Assembly: GCA_022818135.1 (NCBI GenBank)
Contig: JAFMSR010000017.1
Location: forward strand, 15,673,966 to 15,737,965
Length of the DNA: 64,000 nt
Origin: Saxidomus purpurata
Lineage: Eukaryota > Mollusca > Bivalvia > Venerida > Veneridae
Reading direction: 5' to 3'
Part shown: one piece after another, positions 23,698 to 35,499 of the stretch
Position numbering within the stretch: the first letter of the stretch is position 1
Layout of the letters: each line of letters opens with the position of its first letter
Program-made: the position numbers and the translations under genes
The notes under the pieces: generated by a model
Told to the model about the DNA's origin: nothing
The model's database searches: none
The model's input: only the letters and a program-made list of their open reading frames with translations

Positions 23698-23788
<91 letters not shown>
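23698..23788. repeat. Compound microsatellite (TA)n(GA)n
   Basis: About 24 TA units then about 20 GA units, preceded by 'gtcatttttatttaat'. Reverse-complemented, this equals the arrangement and flank at 21955-22085. Confidence 0.95.
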
Positions 23789-23791
<3 letters not shown>

Positions 23792-23799
23792 ATTAGCAA

Positions 23800-24610
23800 A
23801 TCGTTAAGCAGAGTGAAACATTTGTCCTCACGGACACTGTATTACAAACTCGTTCGGTTGTTTTAGCCAAGCGTACAATCAGATATTTTGTAAGGGGCTG
23901 ATCGCATTGCAATACTCTCATTGTGGCTTCAAATGCTATGCTATTTACTGCAGTGTTATATACAAGTCAGCTGTTCACTTTGTAAATATATTTTACACAT
24001 TAATTAATTAAAATTTATCTTTGGAAATTTTTTCTATACTTATAAGCATACTTTGTTGTAAAGTATAGCACTTCTTTAAAGAATTTGTTTTGAAAATGTT
24101 TTATTTGCTTATTAACTTAAAGCCATTAAGTAAAACATATTAGTTAGTTTTGTGAGTGCCATGAAACGAGAACATCCCGCCGTTTTTTTTTTGTCCGGAG
24201 AGAAATCCAAGCCAGCCGCGAGTACATGGTTCAAGATCATTTCTCATCAAGGGTTTTATTTCTGGTTTTACTTGTGCTGCTAGAGGTCTCGTTGATGGAC
24301 ATTTCAGGCACATATTCGTTCATACAGTAGCTAAACGATATTGTGAGTCTATGATACCTATAAACTATTACATAGTCATTTTGTTCCAATATCACATTAT
24401 ATGCACGAGTTGAGTTAAATGATCAGCTAAAGGATAGTGTGGGTTACTGATACCCATTAACCATTTTGTTTCAATATAACGTCACATGTTTATGCATAGT
24501 ACTACATACCAACAGTTTGTTTATGTATTAATGACATCGTAAATGTATCTTTGCAAGGAGGGTAGTTAGGACATAAGCTTATATTGATCCAATGAACTGA
24601 TATGTTTCAG
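23800..24610. other. No gene seen
   Basis: AT-rich sequence with two loosely similar stretches around 'gctaaacgatattgtgagtc' (about 24330) and 'gctaaaggatagtgtgggtt' (about 24425). No coding signal. Confidence 0.45.
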
Positions 24611-24615
24611 TTATG

Positions 24616-24905
24616 TTTAAAGCTGCTCGCACTCAGAATTTGGTAAAAAATAAGCTTCTTCAAACTGTATGAAAATAAGACATTTAAGAACATATAGTCA
24701 TATAAAAAGGTTCCAGCATAAGTACCTGTAAAGTATATCTGTAGATTTGAAATAATACGCTACCAAATAATAAAGCGTTTGCACGCTTTAAACATATAGT
24801 GTAGCAGTGCCTTAAAACCAGCATTTTCAATCGATTTTTGCAAATTCCTACCTAGATTTTTACTTATATTGTTGATTCTAGTCTTTAGTTTTATATTTAT
24901 GTATT
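24616..24905 (-). mobile_element. TTTAAAGCTGCT MITE, inverted truncated copy
   Basis: 'tttaaagctgctcgcactca' is the inverted right end of the family. 'tcgatttttgcaaattccta' and 'gattctagtctttagtttta' match the reverse complement of the body at 16015-16070. The distal end is missing. Confidence 0.7.
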
Positions 24906-25137
24906 ACATGTACCAATATTAATTTACTCTCCTGCGAGGTTATAAATAGCTTTCGGGGAAGTCATTATTTATTTTAATCACTAGTTTGGTTCTTTCGTAA
25001 ATATCAGCTTTCATTTGGATTTGAAGGGGCACTCCCGAAATCTAGCAGATTGTATTCTACAAACATATATAATGTGTTCAATGAACGTAAAATGACAAAA
25101 AACAATTAAATGTTTAACGGTACTGCAACATTTTTCG

Positions 25138-26808
25138 AGTACAACAACGTACTAATGAAATAAAAAGCTATCAACACAAATATCGAAAACTTACCATGAA
25201 TGAAAATTTAAAACTGCTTGCTCTGAAGTTAGCGTTTAAAAAAAAAAAAGAAAAAAAAAATGACGTACTTGTTTATAAATATAAAATTAAAGGCTAGACT
25301 TCAAAATATAAGCAAAAATCTAGGTAGGAATTTGCAGAAATCGATTAAAAATGTCGGTTGCACGGCATCGTGTATATGTTTATATAAAATTTCAAAATTA
25401 AAATTTGAATTTGGTAGCGTATTTTTTTTTAAATTAAGAGATATACGTGACAGGATTTTTACTAGAGCCCTTTTATATGAATATATGTTCTAAAATATGT
25501 TATTTACATACAGTTTGAAGAACCGTTTTTACCAAAATCCGAGAACAAGCAGCTTTAAAGGCCCTGAACACGTATTTTGTATTACTAAATTGCATTGCAT
25601 TGCTTTTACTGAAATTATTAGCATGACGTTGCGGTTTGGGGACAAACATTTCAGTTAATTTTTTTCTTGTAGTTTTAATGCTTCACTAGATAAAAGCTGT
25701 GTGCCGCTTTTTTATATACTTATTCAAAAGTTTTCAGATAAAAATAGTATTTTCTAATAATCGTAATGATTAAATATTCTGAAATGTCACGTAACTAAGT
25801 ACTGTCAATATACCACGATATACAAATTACCGTGAATTATCATTAACTACTTAAGTGTAGTTTTCTTTCTTATTTGCCGTATTTCAAATATTGTCCTATT
25901 TTAAAACTATATGAAAAAGACTTTATTTCTTAGGTTTGTGTTCAGTTTTGGCAAGCAATAGATAATCTTTACATTTGTAGATAGAATGATAATGTGGGGA
26001 CAGTTGGTCTGAAAATGATCTCCATAGCAAACATTTGACAAAAGTGTCACTACAATTTTTATATCAGAATGTTCAGAAAAAGACGAGCTGTCAGATAAGA
26101 GTAACTAACTATTTTGTGGCAGAAAAAAACTGGTAAAAGTGTTTCAAACATTCTTTTTCCAGATTCGCGGTAATAGGTATATCCGCAAGTATGAAGATAA
26201 GTGTCAACATGCATTTAATAAAGCTTCCTTTTTCCACTTTATACATTGTTCTGATTTATGATTTGGATTATTTTTAGAAAAACAATGATGAAACTTTATT
26301 TAAAGGGCATAGATGTAAGATGTATTTTGAGTACTCAAATGCGCACCTAAATTAAACAGTAAGACTCGTGGTAATTGGTATGACCAGAATACATGTATAC
26401 AGTCACGTTTTTAAAAAAAAGATTGAAATATTTGCGATACTTCATAGATCGAGTTTGTTTAATTTAAACGCTTGAATTTAAACGCTTGAAACGCTTGTTT
26501 AATTTAAACGACTGAAAACGTATTTAACCTTTTGCAATCTTGAGATTTGAAAAAATGTTCATTCTGTCAACACACAATCTGTTATAACGCAATCGGCGGA
26601 TGTTTAAAATATTGAATTTCTAAATTTGAAATGAATCATAAACGATATTTGATTGACTCGATAATTCAAATTTACATAATTACCTTTGATTACAAATTTA
26701 GGTTGATATTCAAAACGATGTATCAGTTACGCTTTAAAACGTTGTCAATATGATTCATTATCCTCAGTGCAGTTATGTGACAAGGATTTCTTTTATATTG
26801 TATGTCAT
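25138..26808. repeat. Segmental duplication, copy 2
   Basis: Collinear with 15862-17508. It holds MITE copy B (25207-25559) and the empty site for the 16433 insertion (about 25708). An extra segment at about 25805-26385 is not present in copy 1. Confidence 0.85.
25207..25559 (+). mobile_element. TTTAAAGCTGCT MITE, copy B
   Basis: Left end 'tttaaaactgcttgctctga' and right end 'gagaacaagcagctttaaa'. The body aligns with copy A throughout and adds a poly-A run near 25242. The 77-codon open frame at 25260 lies inside it and is not a gene. Confidence 0.78.
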
Positions 26809-27650
26809 ATTATATGCGCTGTAAAGTATTATTTGGTAAACTTTATAAAGTATAGCCAGATTTTTATTCATTTTAAATTACAATACTTTTTACATATTAG
26901 TTTGACGAATCTTAGCTGATGCGACGGCTGAATTGTGAAATGGAAACTTAAGGTAAATAGTTATTTAGAACATTATAAGTTATTGAATTGATATATCTTT
27001 TTAACTCCATTAATTTCCGAAATAATTTTATATTAAGTTTTATAGACTTAAAGCTTATCTCCTTTGCTATGACATTGTACGTCTGTACGCTTGTCAGTCT
27101 ATTGCGATTAGTTTTGAAATTGCTTTGAATGAAGACACAATAGTGTTGAACATTGAGATAAAGAACAAAGAATCATAATTCTTACTCAGTGATTCGTCTA
27201 AATTGTCTTAATTAATTAATTAAATTTTTGTAAAGGTAACAATATAACAACAAAAACTATAAAAAAAGATACCGAAAAAATTCAAAGACAGAGAACATAA
27301 AGTGAAAGATAAATTTTATATCATTTATACATTATACTAACATTATTTTTAATTATATTCAGACTTGTAATCAAGATGACCCAGGAACTATTGTATAATT
27401 TACGCAATAATAGAAACGATTGATCTACACTCCCTTAATCTGGTGTCAAATGAAATAACTTCAAAAGCATAAGTATTTTACATTTGCAAACAGTATAACT
27501 TAACTTACTCAAATTATAAGGTCTAAGCTGTACATTCCAGTCATCAACGGTAAAATCAGCGATTGAAAATAAATAACAAGCTTACCCGGCACAACGTAAT
27601 ATGGAAAGCCATGACTGTCTTAAATGTTTATGGACATTTTTTCTTTATAT
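26809..27650. other. No gene seen
   Basis: Very AT-rich, with no coding signal and no recognisable RNA gene. Confidence 0.5.
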
Positions 27651-27858
27651 GATATCGAAATACAATATATGGAACCGTTATGTCTTTCTTTGAAAAAACC
27701 CGCATAGATTATAATTCCACATTTGTCTTATGTGGAAGCATTTTGTATTTTTATGATATCGAAATACAATATATGGAACCCTAATGTTTTTATATGAAAC
27801 TAACCGCATACTTTTTAGATTATAATTCCACATTTGTTTTATATGGAAGCATTTTGAA
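27645..27858. repeat. Tandem duplication, about 112-bp period
   Basis: 'atgatatcgaaatacaatat' + 'atggaacc' and 'agattataattccacatttg' followed by 'atggaagcattttg' each occur twice, with a few small differences. Confidence 0.85.
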
Positions 27859-27909
27859 AGATGCTGTCCAGAAAAAAATGCAGGTACTTTTATAAAATGA
27901 TTCAATATA

Positions 27910-28096
27910 CAGTAAACAGCATTTATAACGAACTCCTTGGGAAAATAAAATTGTGTGCCTTATATCCGGTATTTGTTATATCCGTATTACATTTTCATAT
28001 TAAATAAAAAGAGAAAAAATACCGGGCCAATAAAATGTTTTCGTTATATCCGGAATTTTGTTATATCCGGAGTAGTTATATACGGAATTTACTGTA
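27910..28096. mobile_element. MITE with TACAGTAAA termini
   Basis: The left end 'tacagtaaacagcatttata' + 'acgaactcc' and the right end 'agttatatacggaatttact' + 'gta' are inverted. Internal 'gttatatccgg' motifs are repeated. Length is about 187 bp. The TA at each end fits Tc1/mariner-pogo type insertion. Confidence 0.7.
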
Positions 28097-28281
28097 TCTG
28101 TGAAGAAAGACATTCTCTTTATGACCCCTAGAAGACAACAGTTAGTAATTGTAGCGTCTGTTTTTCTCGTTTGTCTGTTCAAATCGTTTAATGCTTTGAA
28201 TGTTTACGCAAAAGTTTCCGTTTGCCCAGTTATAACAAATAGTGTCTGTATTTGTTTTGTTGTTAAAAGAGAAACAAAATG

Positions 28282-28500
28282 TAATTTTCTTCTTTTACAG
28301 GTCATTGTACGTATTATCACGCTTGCAAAGATTGTTTAAATCTACACTGTTTGAAGAAAGTTTTCGTCTTACTGTACAACGGGTTTTATTGATGAACATG
28401 GAAGTCAGAAGTAGGCAACATAAAAGCGGTAGTACCTTTGCCCAATATACAGAGAATGACACAAGCGGTAGTACCTTTGCCCAATATACAGAGAATGGAA
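28282..28500 (+). other. Possible cysteine-rich exon fragment plus 38-bp tandem repeat
   Basis: After a good acceptor ('ttcttcttttacag', ending 28300), one frame reads HCTYYHACKDCLNLHC, with closely spaced Cys and His, before TGA at about 28390. This could be a fragment of a zinc-binding exon, but it is short and unmatched. At 28422-28496 'aagcggtagtacctttgccc' + 'aatatacagagaatg' occurs twice in tandem. I call no gene. Confidence 0.25.
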
Positions 28501-28634
28501 AGGGTAATATTTTGCCATGAGTATTAATTTTGTAAACATTAGTATATATATAGTAGGTATGTCAATAACCGGTTATTTTACTAACCGGTCAACCGTTTAT
28601 TTTTCCGACCGGTTAACCGATAGCGGCCATTTTT

Positions 28635-29476
28635 GTCGAGCCCGCCTGCGGTGAGCTCGATATTGTTGTCACTTTTGGCGGTTCGATGTATGGGCGTGCG
28701 TGCGTCCGTCCGATTTTGTCCGGACCATATCTTTTTCATGCCATGCATGGAGGGTTTTTTTATGTCACTTGGCACAAATGTTCACCATCATGAGACGGAG
28801 TGTCATGCACAACAACCAGGTCCCTAGGTCTAAGGTCAAGGTCACACTTGGAGGTTAAAGGTTAAATTCAAGAATGACTTTGTCCGGAGCATATCTTTTT
28901 CATGCATGGAGGGATTTTAATTTAACTTGGCACAAATGTTCACCATCATGAGACGGGGTGTCATGCGCAAGAACCAGGTACATTGTACCTAGGTCTGAGG
29001 TCAAGGTCACACTTGGAGGTTAAAGGTTAAATTCAAGAATGACTTTGTCCGGATCATATCTTTTTCATGCATGGAGGGATTTTAATTTAACTTGGCACAA
29101 ATGTTCACCATCATGAGACGGGGTGTCATGCGTAAGAATCAGGTCCCTAGGTCTAAGCTCAAGGTCACACTTAGAGGTTAAAGTTCAAAGTCAAGAATAT
29201 CTTTGTCTGGAGCATTTCTTCTTCATGCATGGAGGGATTTTGATGTTACTTTGTACAAATGTTCACCATCATTGGTTACCCTTTGTTTTTAGAATAACTT
29301 TTCTTTGTTGTTACTATAAATAGCTTATATTGTAACTTTTTTATTACTGGCCGTAGAGAAAAATCGAGACCAATTTTCTGTGGTACAACATGCATGTTAC
29401 ATCCAATATTTTGGTGTTTTTTGACCCATCTCTTCTTGGTAAGGAGTTAGTCCTTTTGACATATGGCGGGCTCGAC
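28635..29476. mobile_element. 'tgtccggagcatatc' tandem element with 12-bp TIRs
   Basis: Ends are 'gtcgagcccgcc' (28635) and 'ggcgggctcgac' (29465-29476), exact inverted repeats. 'gcgtgcgtccgtccg' is followed by units marked 'tgtccgg' at 28717, 28881, 29046 and 29204 (period about 158-165 bp). The units contain 'cacaaatgttcaccatcatg' and 'aaggtcaaggtcacacttgg'. No coding capacity. Confidence 0.85.
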
Positions 29477-29499
29477 ATGTTGCACGTGGGCATCTAGTT

Positions 29500-30900
29500 T
29501 CCGTTAAAAATGGTAAATTCGCCCGTTGTCGAGATAGGGACCTTTTTCCCGTGGGCATTGCTTAGTGTGACACCGTTTTTAAGGTACAGTATAATGCGCG
29601 AACGATTATATCGTTTCGTATAGAATAAACTATATTTCTTTTTGTTGACTTCTACCTCTTTGAATCTGTTATTCACAATAATATTCATGTTCTAGTAATC
29701 ATACAATAAAATGGATGGGTGAGACAGACAGTCATTCTGGTCGTATTTGTAAACTCTTAGCATCGTGAGCTTGATTCACAAACGTCATTGGACGGACATT
29801 TTGCTCTTAATGTGCGAAACGTTCAAGAAAACAAAATAAAATAACCAAAGTCTAAGCAAATACTTCTGTGTAATGCTAACGTTTAACAATTTTGTCTTTA
29901 TTAGTATGTTGAAATATGACAGACCGAACCGGCAGCATTTTTAAGTAAAGAACGAGAATCTATCTAGCGTAAGCAAGTAGATCTACTGACATTAACAAAA
30001 TGATCATGTGAAAAGAATCAAGCTAGTTTCATATAGCTACCGCCGGATTACTACAAAACGCTTTCATCATTTAGTATTCTAATAATTCGAAATAAATTTT
30101 GCACAACCTTTTATTTTGTAATTGGTTTTATATAAGCTGCATGCCGGTTCCTGGGCAACGACATAGAGATCTCAAATAGTAAGCAAAAATCTTTCGATCT
30201 TTAATAATTGATATTTTAGTTAAATGTCTTCATTGGCAACATAATTTAAACATTTGTACGTTCCTTTCGTATCAAAGATTAGAGTAAAGAAGTTAAAAAT
30301 CAAACTCTGTTGTCACTGGTCGTGTTCAATAAAGTTGACACTTCACACCTTTCTGTCTTCACGCACAATGTGCCAGGTGTTAAAGCTGATCGCTCAAAGT
30401 TACCGTTGAAAAAAAATTGCGTACGTATTCATAAACATAAAACTAAGTGCTAGAATCCCTGAATAGTATCCCTTTTCTGGGCGCATTTATAAAAATAATT
30501 GTGGACACAGTCGGTAAACTGACAAGTTTATAATGTCATCAGTTTATCCTATGAAAATGTTATGGGTACTAGTATTTGTTGCTACACTAAAGACATACTC
30601 ATGTTCATTTTCCGCCCGAGAGCTAGTAGGAATCCAGTATGGGTCGAAGAACGTGCTTAGATTGTAAAAAGATCTTTTAAAATGGTTGATAAAATACAGG
30701 AATTAGTCATATACCTGCCTAAACACCGTTTTTCTCTTGCTGTTTACCTCCACCGGAAGATAGCACAAATGTTTCCAGCGTGAAGGTGGTGTGCGTTTAC
30801 GGGCCGTGTTAACGACCATTGGTGTTCACGCGTGGAATTAACGTGAGATAACATTGAAACCCACAATTTTTCTGTTTATTTTATATTTTAAACTATACTT
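29500..30900. other. No gene seen; MITE fragment at 30379-30460
   Basis: AT-rich intergenic sequence. 'gttaaagctgatcgctcaaa' + 'gttaccgttgaaa' at 30379 is the left end of the TTTAAAGCTGCT MITE, truncated soon after 'gctagaatcc'. Nothing else is recognised. Confidence 0.5.
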
Positions 30901-30909
30901 TTGTTATTA

Positions 30910-32111
30910 TCTTCCGCCAAAGGCGGATGGATAGTGATTTTGTGTTGTCCGTCCGTCTGTCCGTCCGTCCGGCATTCCTATCACATTTAGTTTATTTACA
31001 CTCTAGCATCTACATTTTTGAAACAATGGCCACACGTCCTCGGATGAGTTCAATAATCGACTTGTTCGGACCAGTACGTCCTGAATTATGTAATATGTTC
31101 TAGGTTTACACTCTTAGATCTTCATTTCTTCACTAATTTTGACCATATTTACAGAGAATGTGTATGACCATAAGATCTCGGATGAGATCAATTATGGGCT
31201 TGATCAGATTTGTTGTCTTAGAGTTAAGCCCATGATTTTACAACAATTGCAATATTTAGCTACGTTTACACTATAGTACCTTCATTTCTTCCCTTATCCT
31301 AGTTAATGTTGATGAAACTTGGCTATTAAGAGTATTCCTGGCATGAAGCTCTACCAAAATTGTAAAAATTCCGAGCAGAACTCCTGTTGCCATTTCAATA
31401 CATAAGAAATATGTCACAAAACTATCTCCCTGAAATTTCATGTAAAAAGCCAAGAGATAAGATCTACCAAGATTGTTAAACTTATGACCCCGGGGTCGAT
31501 TTTACATATGGTTATTTGGGAAAAAGTTAAACACTTCTTTTAAACCACAAAGCCTAGAACTTAGAGTTTAGCGCAAAGCTTTGCCTAGTACACCTCTACC
31601 AAGATAGTTTAAATTAATATCCCTTTGACAAAAAAATGATGGATCACTTGCATTTCTTAGCTACCAGTGAAATCCCCTAGCAAAAAGTGACTTCTTTAGC
31701 AGCCATTGACTTCTTTAGGCACAATTAAATTCCCTGGCAACCAGTGACTTCCCCTAGCAAAATGTGTCTTTCTAAGCACACAGTGACTTATCTTAGCAAC
31801 AAGCAATTTCCTTACTAATCATTGACTTCCTTGGCAACAATTTAGTCCTTTAGCAAACAATGACTGCCCTTAGCAACAAGTGATATCCTAAACAACATTT
31901 GCATCGTCTTGCCATTAATAAATTCATTTGGAACTATAAACATCCTTAGCAACAAGCAACAGTTGTGTTTGGCAATCAATGACTATCCAGTACTGACCAG
32001 TGATTCTCTTAGCAGCCAGTGACTTTCTGTAGCAACCAGTGACTTCCTTAATAATTTTTTATGTTATCGCACTGGTACTCAGGTGAGCCATATAAGGCCA
32101 TCATGACCCTA
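30910..32111 (+). repeat. Bivalve-type dispersed repeat with internal minisatellite
   Basis: Begins 'cttccgccaaaggcggatgg' then 'gtccgtctgtccgtccgtcc', and ends 'caggtgagccatataaggcc'. The interior shares 'atgtgtatgaccataagatc' with the copy at 12563. From about 31655 to 32055 it holds a degenerate repeat of about 20-bp units like 'agtgacttccttagcaacca'. Confidence 0.75.
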
Positions 32112-33804
32112 AACTACCTCACAGTACTTTAATCTTTCCTGATGTCTCTAAATCAATAGGCCTAAAATATTTGATTGCTAGCAGTAAGGATTTGCTGAAT
32201 ATTTCTGAATTGTCAAAATTGTACAATTAAATAGATAATCAACTTGTATGAAAGTGGAAGCAAGGATGCCCGAGAAATTGAGTCTTATGATAGACTGAAA
32301 GCAATGGCAGTTTCAAGTATAATACTGAAAAATGAAAACCAACAGTTTTAATATTGGATTTTGCTTAGTACAAAAATACGTTTAGAAATCATGGCAGATA
32401 TCGTCTTACTAAAAGCTTTAAGATATAACGATAATGAACCATTTTCAATAAATAGCAAAAACAAGATACAGTAGTTTTGCGGTTTTAACGCTTCTTTACG
32501 ATACTTCCATCCTGCTTTTTCAGATTGTATCCTTTTTAGAAAGCTGAAAGTGACACATCGGAGCTATAGCGGTAAGGCTTGATTTTATAATACTTAATAA
32601 TTTACAAAATTGTACATTCTCATAGATAATCGCTATACAAAATCAATCATTAAAGTAATATCTTAACTATTATATCAAAATGTCAACGGGAATCTCAAAA
32701 GAAGAGCACTAATCGCATACTCTATATATCGATAATGCTTACGCGAAGTTTTACCATTGTAACCGTGAACCCCCCCTCAATTGGATTCCAACAACCACAT
32801 TACTACGTCGCCATAAAAAGCTAGATTGATAGCAAGAGTTGCATATGCAACTTCTACTTCTACTTCATCATGAAAGGATATTCTCATGTTCAAATAAGAT
32901 TAAATACAGCCAGTTTTGAATACAGTAGTTTCGTGATAATAATACTACGTCCCGATACTGTTTTAGATCCTGTGCTCTCTAGACAGCTGGCCGTGGAAAG
33001 CTCTAAAGGTAAGGATTGATTAAATAACACTTAAAAATGAAAACCCATACTTTTGCTAGGTACAGCATTTCTTTCAAAAAGCAGACACACATTTTTGGCA
33101 ATTTCATTCTATTTTTCACGTTTCGAATGCATGATTATATAAAACATCATGGTGATCACACCAGATTGTTTGGCCGAAATAATATTTAATTTTTCAGACC
33201 GCTGTATGGTTTTCTTTGTAAAATAAATTAAGAGTTAAAATTAAATAATAAAAAAAAAATTAAGATGATCTTTGCTATGCGCAATTCGAATGTTTCAGAT
33301 ATACGTCTATTTTCCATTTCAAAGTTTATTTTTGTAACAAATTACGTTTCAATTTATAAAACAATTACATGTAGACACAGGTCCCGTCATTTGCAAACCC
33401 ACCAAGTAAGTATGTCGCCAATCCCGAATTAGTGTAGCCTGTTTTTTGTAACGTATTTCTGACCAAAGTATGTTCAACATTGTTGCTGCGAAAAATAAAT
33501 TCCATGTGCGGGATTCGAATTTTGATCCTCTAGTACACTTACTCACGATACTCCGATCGTGCTATTTCAGATACTCTCCTTTCTAGACTGCTGGGCGGTG
33601 AACATCGGAGCTCTAGCGGTAAGGGTTGATTTAATAATTCTGAATTGACAAAAGTGTACATTCGTGACAACCACTCCACAAAATCAACTGTGAAAGTGAC
33701 ATCTTGAATTATTATATCAAAATATCAACGGGAGTCTCATAAGAAGAGCATTTGTCGGACACTCTCTATATAGATAATGCTTAAGACAATTGTCACCGTG
33801 TTCC

Positions 33805-34123
33805 TTTAAAGCTGCTCGATCTCAGTTACCGTTGAAATTGTTTTTTAAAATTGACATAATTATACATAAATATAAAACTAAAGGCTAGAATCAAATTATA
33901 AGCAAAAATCTAAGTAGGAATTTGCAGAAATCGATTGAAAATGTCGGTAACACGGCATTTGCAACGCTTTTGAATTTGGTAGCGTATTTTATTTTTAATT
34001 TATACATGGCAGGAATTTCAACTGGAGTCTTTTTGTATGACTATATGTGCAAAAATACCTTATTTACATACAGGTTGAAGAACTTAATTCTTTTTACCAA
34101 AATCTGAGAGAGAGCAGCTTTAA
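33805..34123 (+). mobile_element. TTTAAAGCTGCT MITE, copy C
   Basis: Left end 'tttaaagctgctcgatctca' and right end 'gagagagcagctttaa', with the family body in between ('aaaggctagaatcaaattat', 'cagaaatcgattgaaaatgt'). It sits inside the module region and directly abuts the tRNA-like stretch at 34124. Confidence 0.78.
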
Positions 34124-34195
34124 GCGGGATTCGAACTCGGGTCCTCTAGTATCCTACACATTACTACGTCGCCATAAAAAGCTAGATCGATTGCA
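34124..34195 (-). repeat. tRNA-like stretch
   Basis: On the reverse strand 'gagttcgaatcccgc' is a clear B box. An upstream 'tggcgacgtagtaatgtg' is a weak A box. Related stretches occur at about 33510-33530 and 35275-35335. This is a tRNA-derived SINE part of the local module. Confidence 0.45.
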
Positions 34196-35499
34196 AGGAA
34201 TTGCAAGTGCATCATTATACTTCTACTGCATCATGAAAGCAAAGTTTCATGTTCAAGCCAGATCATATACTATCAGTTTTGAAAACAATAGTCTTGTGGT
34301 TTTAATACTACGTCATGATACTTCGATTGTGCTATTTCAGATCCCGTGCTTTCTAGACAGCTGGGCGTGGAACATTTGAGCTCTACGGGTAAGGATTGAT
34401 TATATATTTTAGACTTAACGAAATTGTACATTCTAACAAAATGGATCAGTCACTTGATGTAATGGCATTGTCAGGTAAAAGAATACTAATTTTAATACCC
34501 GGTAATACATTTAGCTAGGTACAGCATTACTTTTAAAAAGTCGACACACATTTTTCTGACATTACAGTCATCTCATATTCTACATCAGAAAATATGTATT
34601 GGCAATTTCATTCTATTTGTCACGTTTCGATGCAATGATTATTTAAATCATCATGGTGATCACACCAGATTGTTTGTCCGAAATATTATCCAAATTTTTC
34701 AGACCGCTGTATTGTTTTCTTTGTAGAGTATGTTAAGATAGATGAGGTTTTAAATTGAAATTAAAACTTAAAATGAGATGGTCCTTTCTATGCGCAGTTC
34801 GAATGTTTCAGATATACATCTATTTTCCATTTCAAAGATTATTTTTGTAACAAATTACGTTTCAATTTATAACACAATTCCATGTAGACACAGGTCCCGT
34901 CATTTGCAAACCCACCAAGCAAGTCTGTTGCTATTTCTGAATTTAATGTACCCTGTTTTTGAACGTATTTTTTTACCAATTTTTTTTCTGTCTATTTTCA
35001 ATAATAGCAAAAATGAGATGCTAATATTGAATTTGTTAATTTTCTAGCGATTGATTGCCGCATCCGTTTGCTTTTTTGTAGTAACTTGCTACCATGTTTA
35101 AAATCTGACCAAAATATTCACATTTTCTTTATGAGTCCCGAGAGTGACAATTTTCTCTAAAATTGTGGCAAATTGACTTGCTGACATTTTATAGTTGCAC
35201 GCTTTGTTTGTTCTCTATTTATAGATAAAACCTAGGAAAATTATTACCATTGTTACTGTAAAAATTCCATTCCCAGTGCGGGATTCGAACTCGTATCCTT
35301 TAGTTCCCGGATCGGACACTGTACTACGTCGCCATGAAAAGCTAGATCGTTGTCAAGGAATTGCAAGTGCCGCATTTTACATCTCCTACATTATGAAAGC
35401 TTATTCTCAAGAGTGTTTTCTAGGTACAGCATTACTTTTAAAATTCATTAGTGGCAGATATCGTCTTACTCATAACTGCAAGAAATGACAAACCATTTA

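Larger units (their letters stand above)
32460..35490. repeat. Repeated module region (four or more diverged copies)
   Basis: The motifs 'cgatac/acttcgatcgtgctatttcaga', 'ctagacagctggcgtggaa' and 'agctctagcggtaaggattgat' recur at about 32515-32580, 32955-33015, 33550-33620 and 34315-34395. A second module, 'ttactacgtcgccataaaaa' + 'gctagatcg', recurs at about 32803, 34160 and 35324. A third, 'cgaatgtttcagatatac' followed by 'tattttccatttcaaag', recurs at 33288 and 34799. This indicates serial duplication of a block several hundred bp long. No coding frame is shared between copies. Confidence 0.75.

Noticed and set aside
25260..25493. 77-codon frame
   Set aside because: Inside MITE copy B; copy A has no matching open frame.
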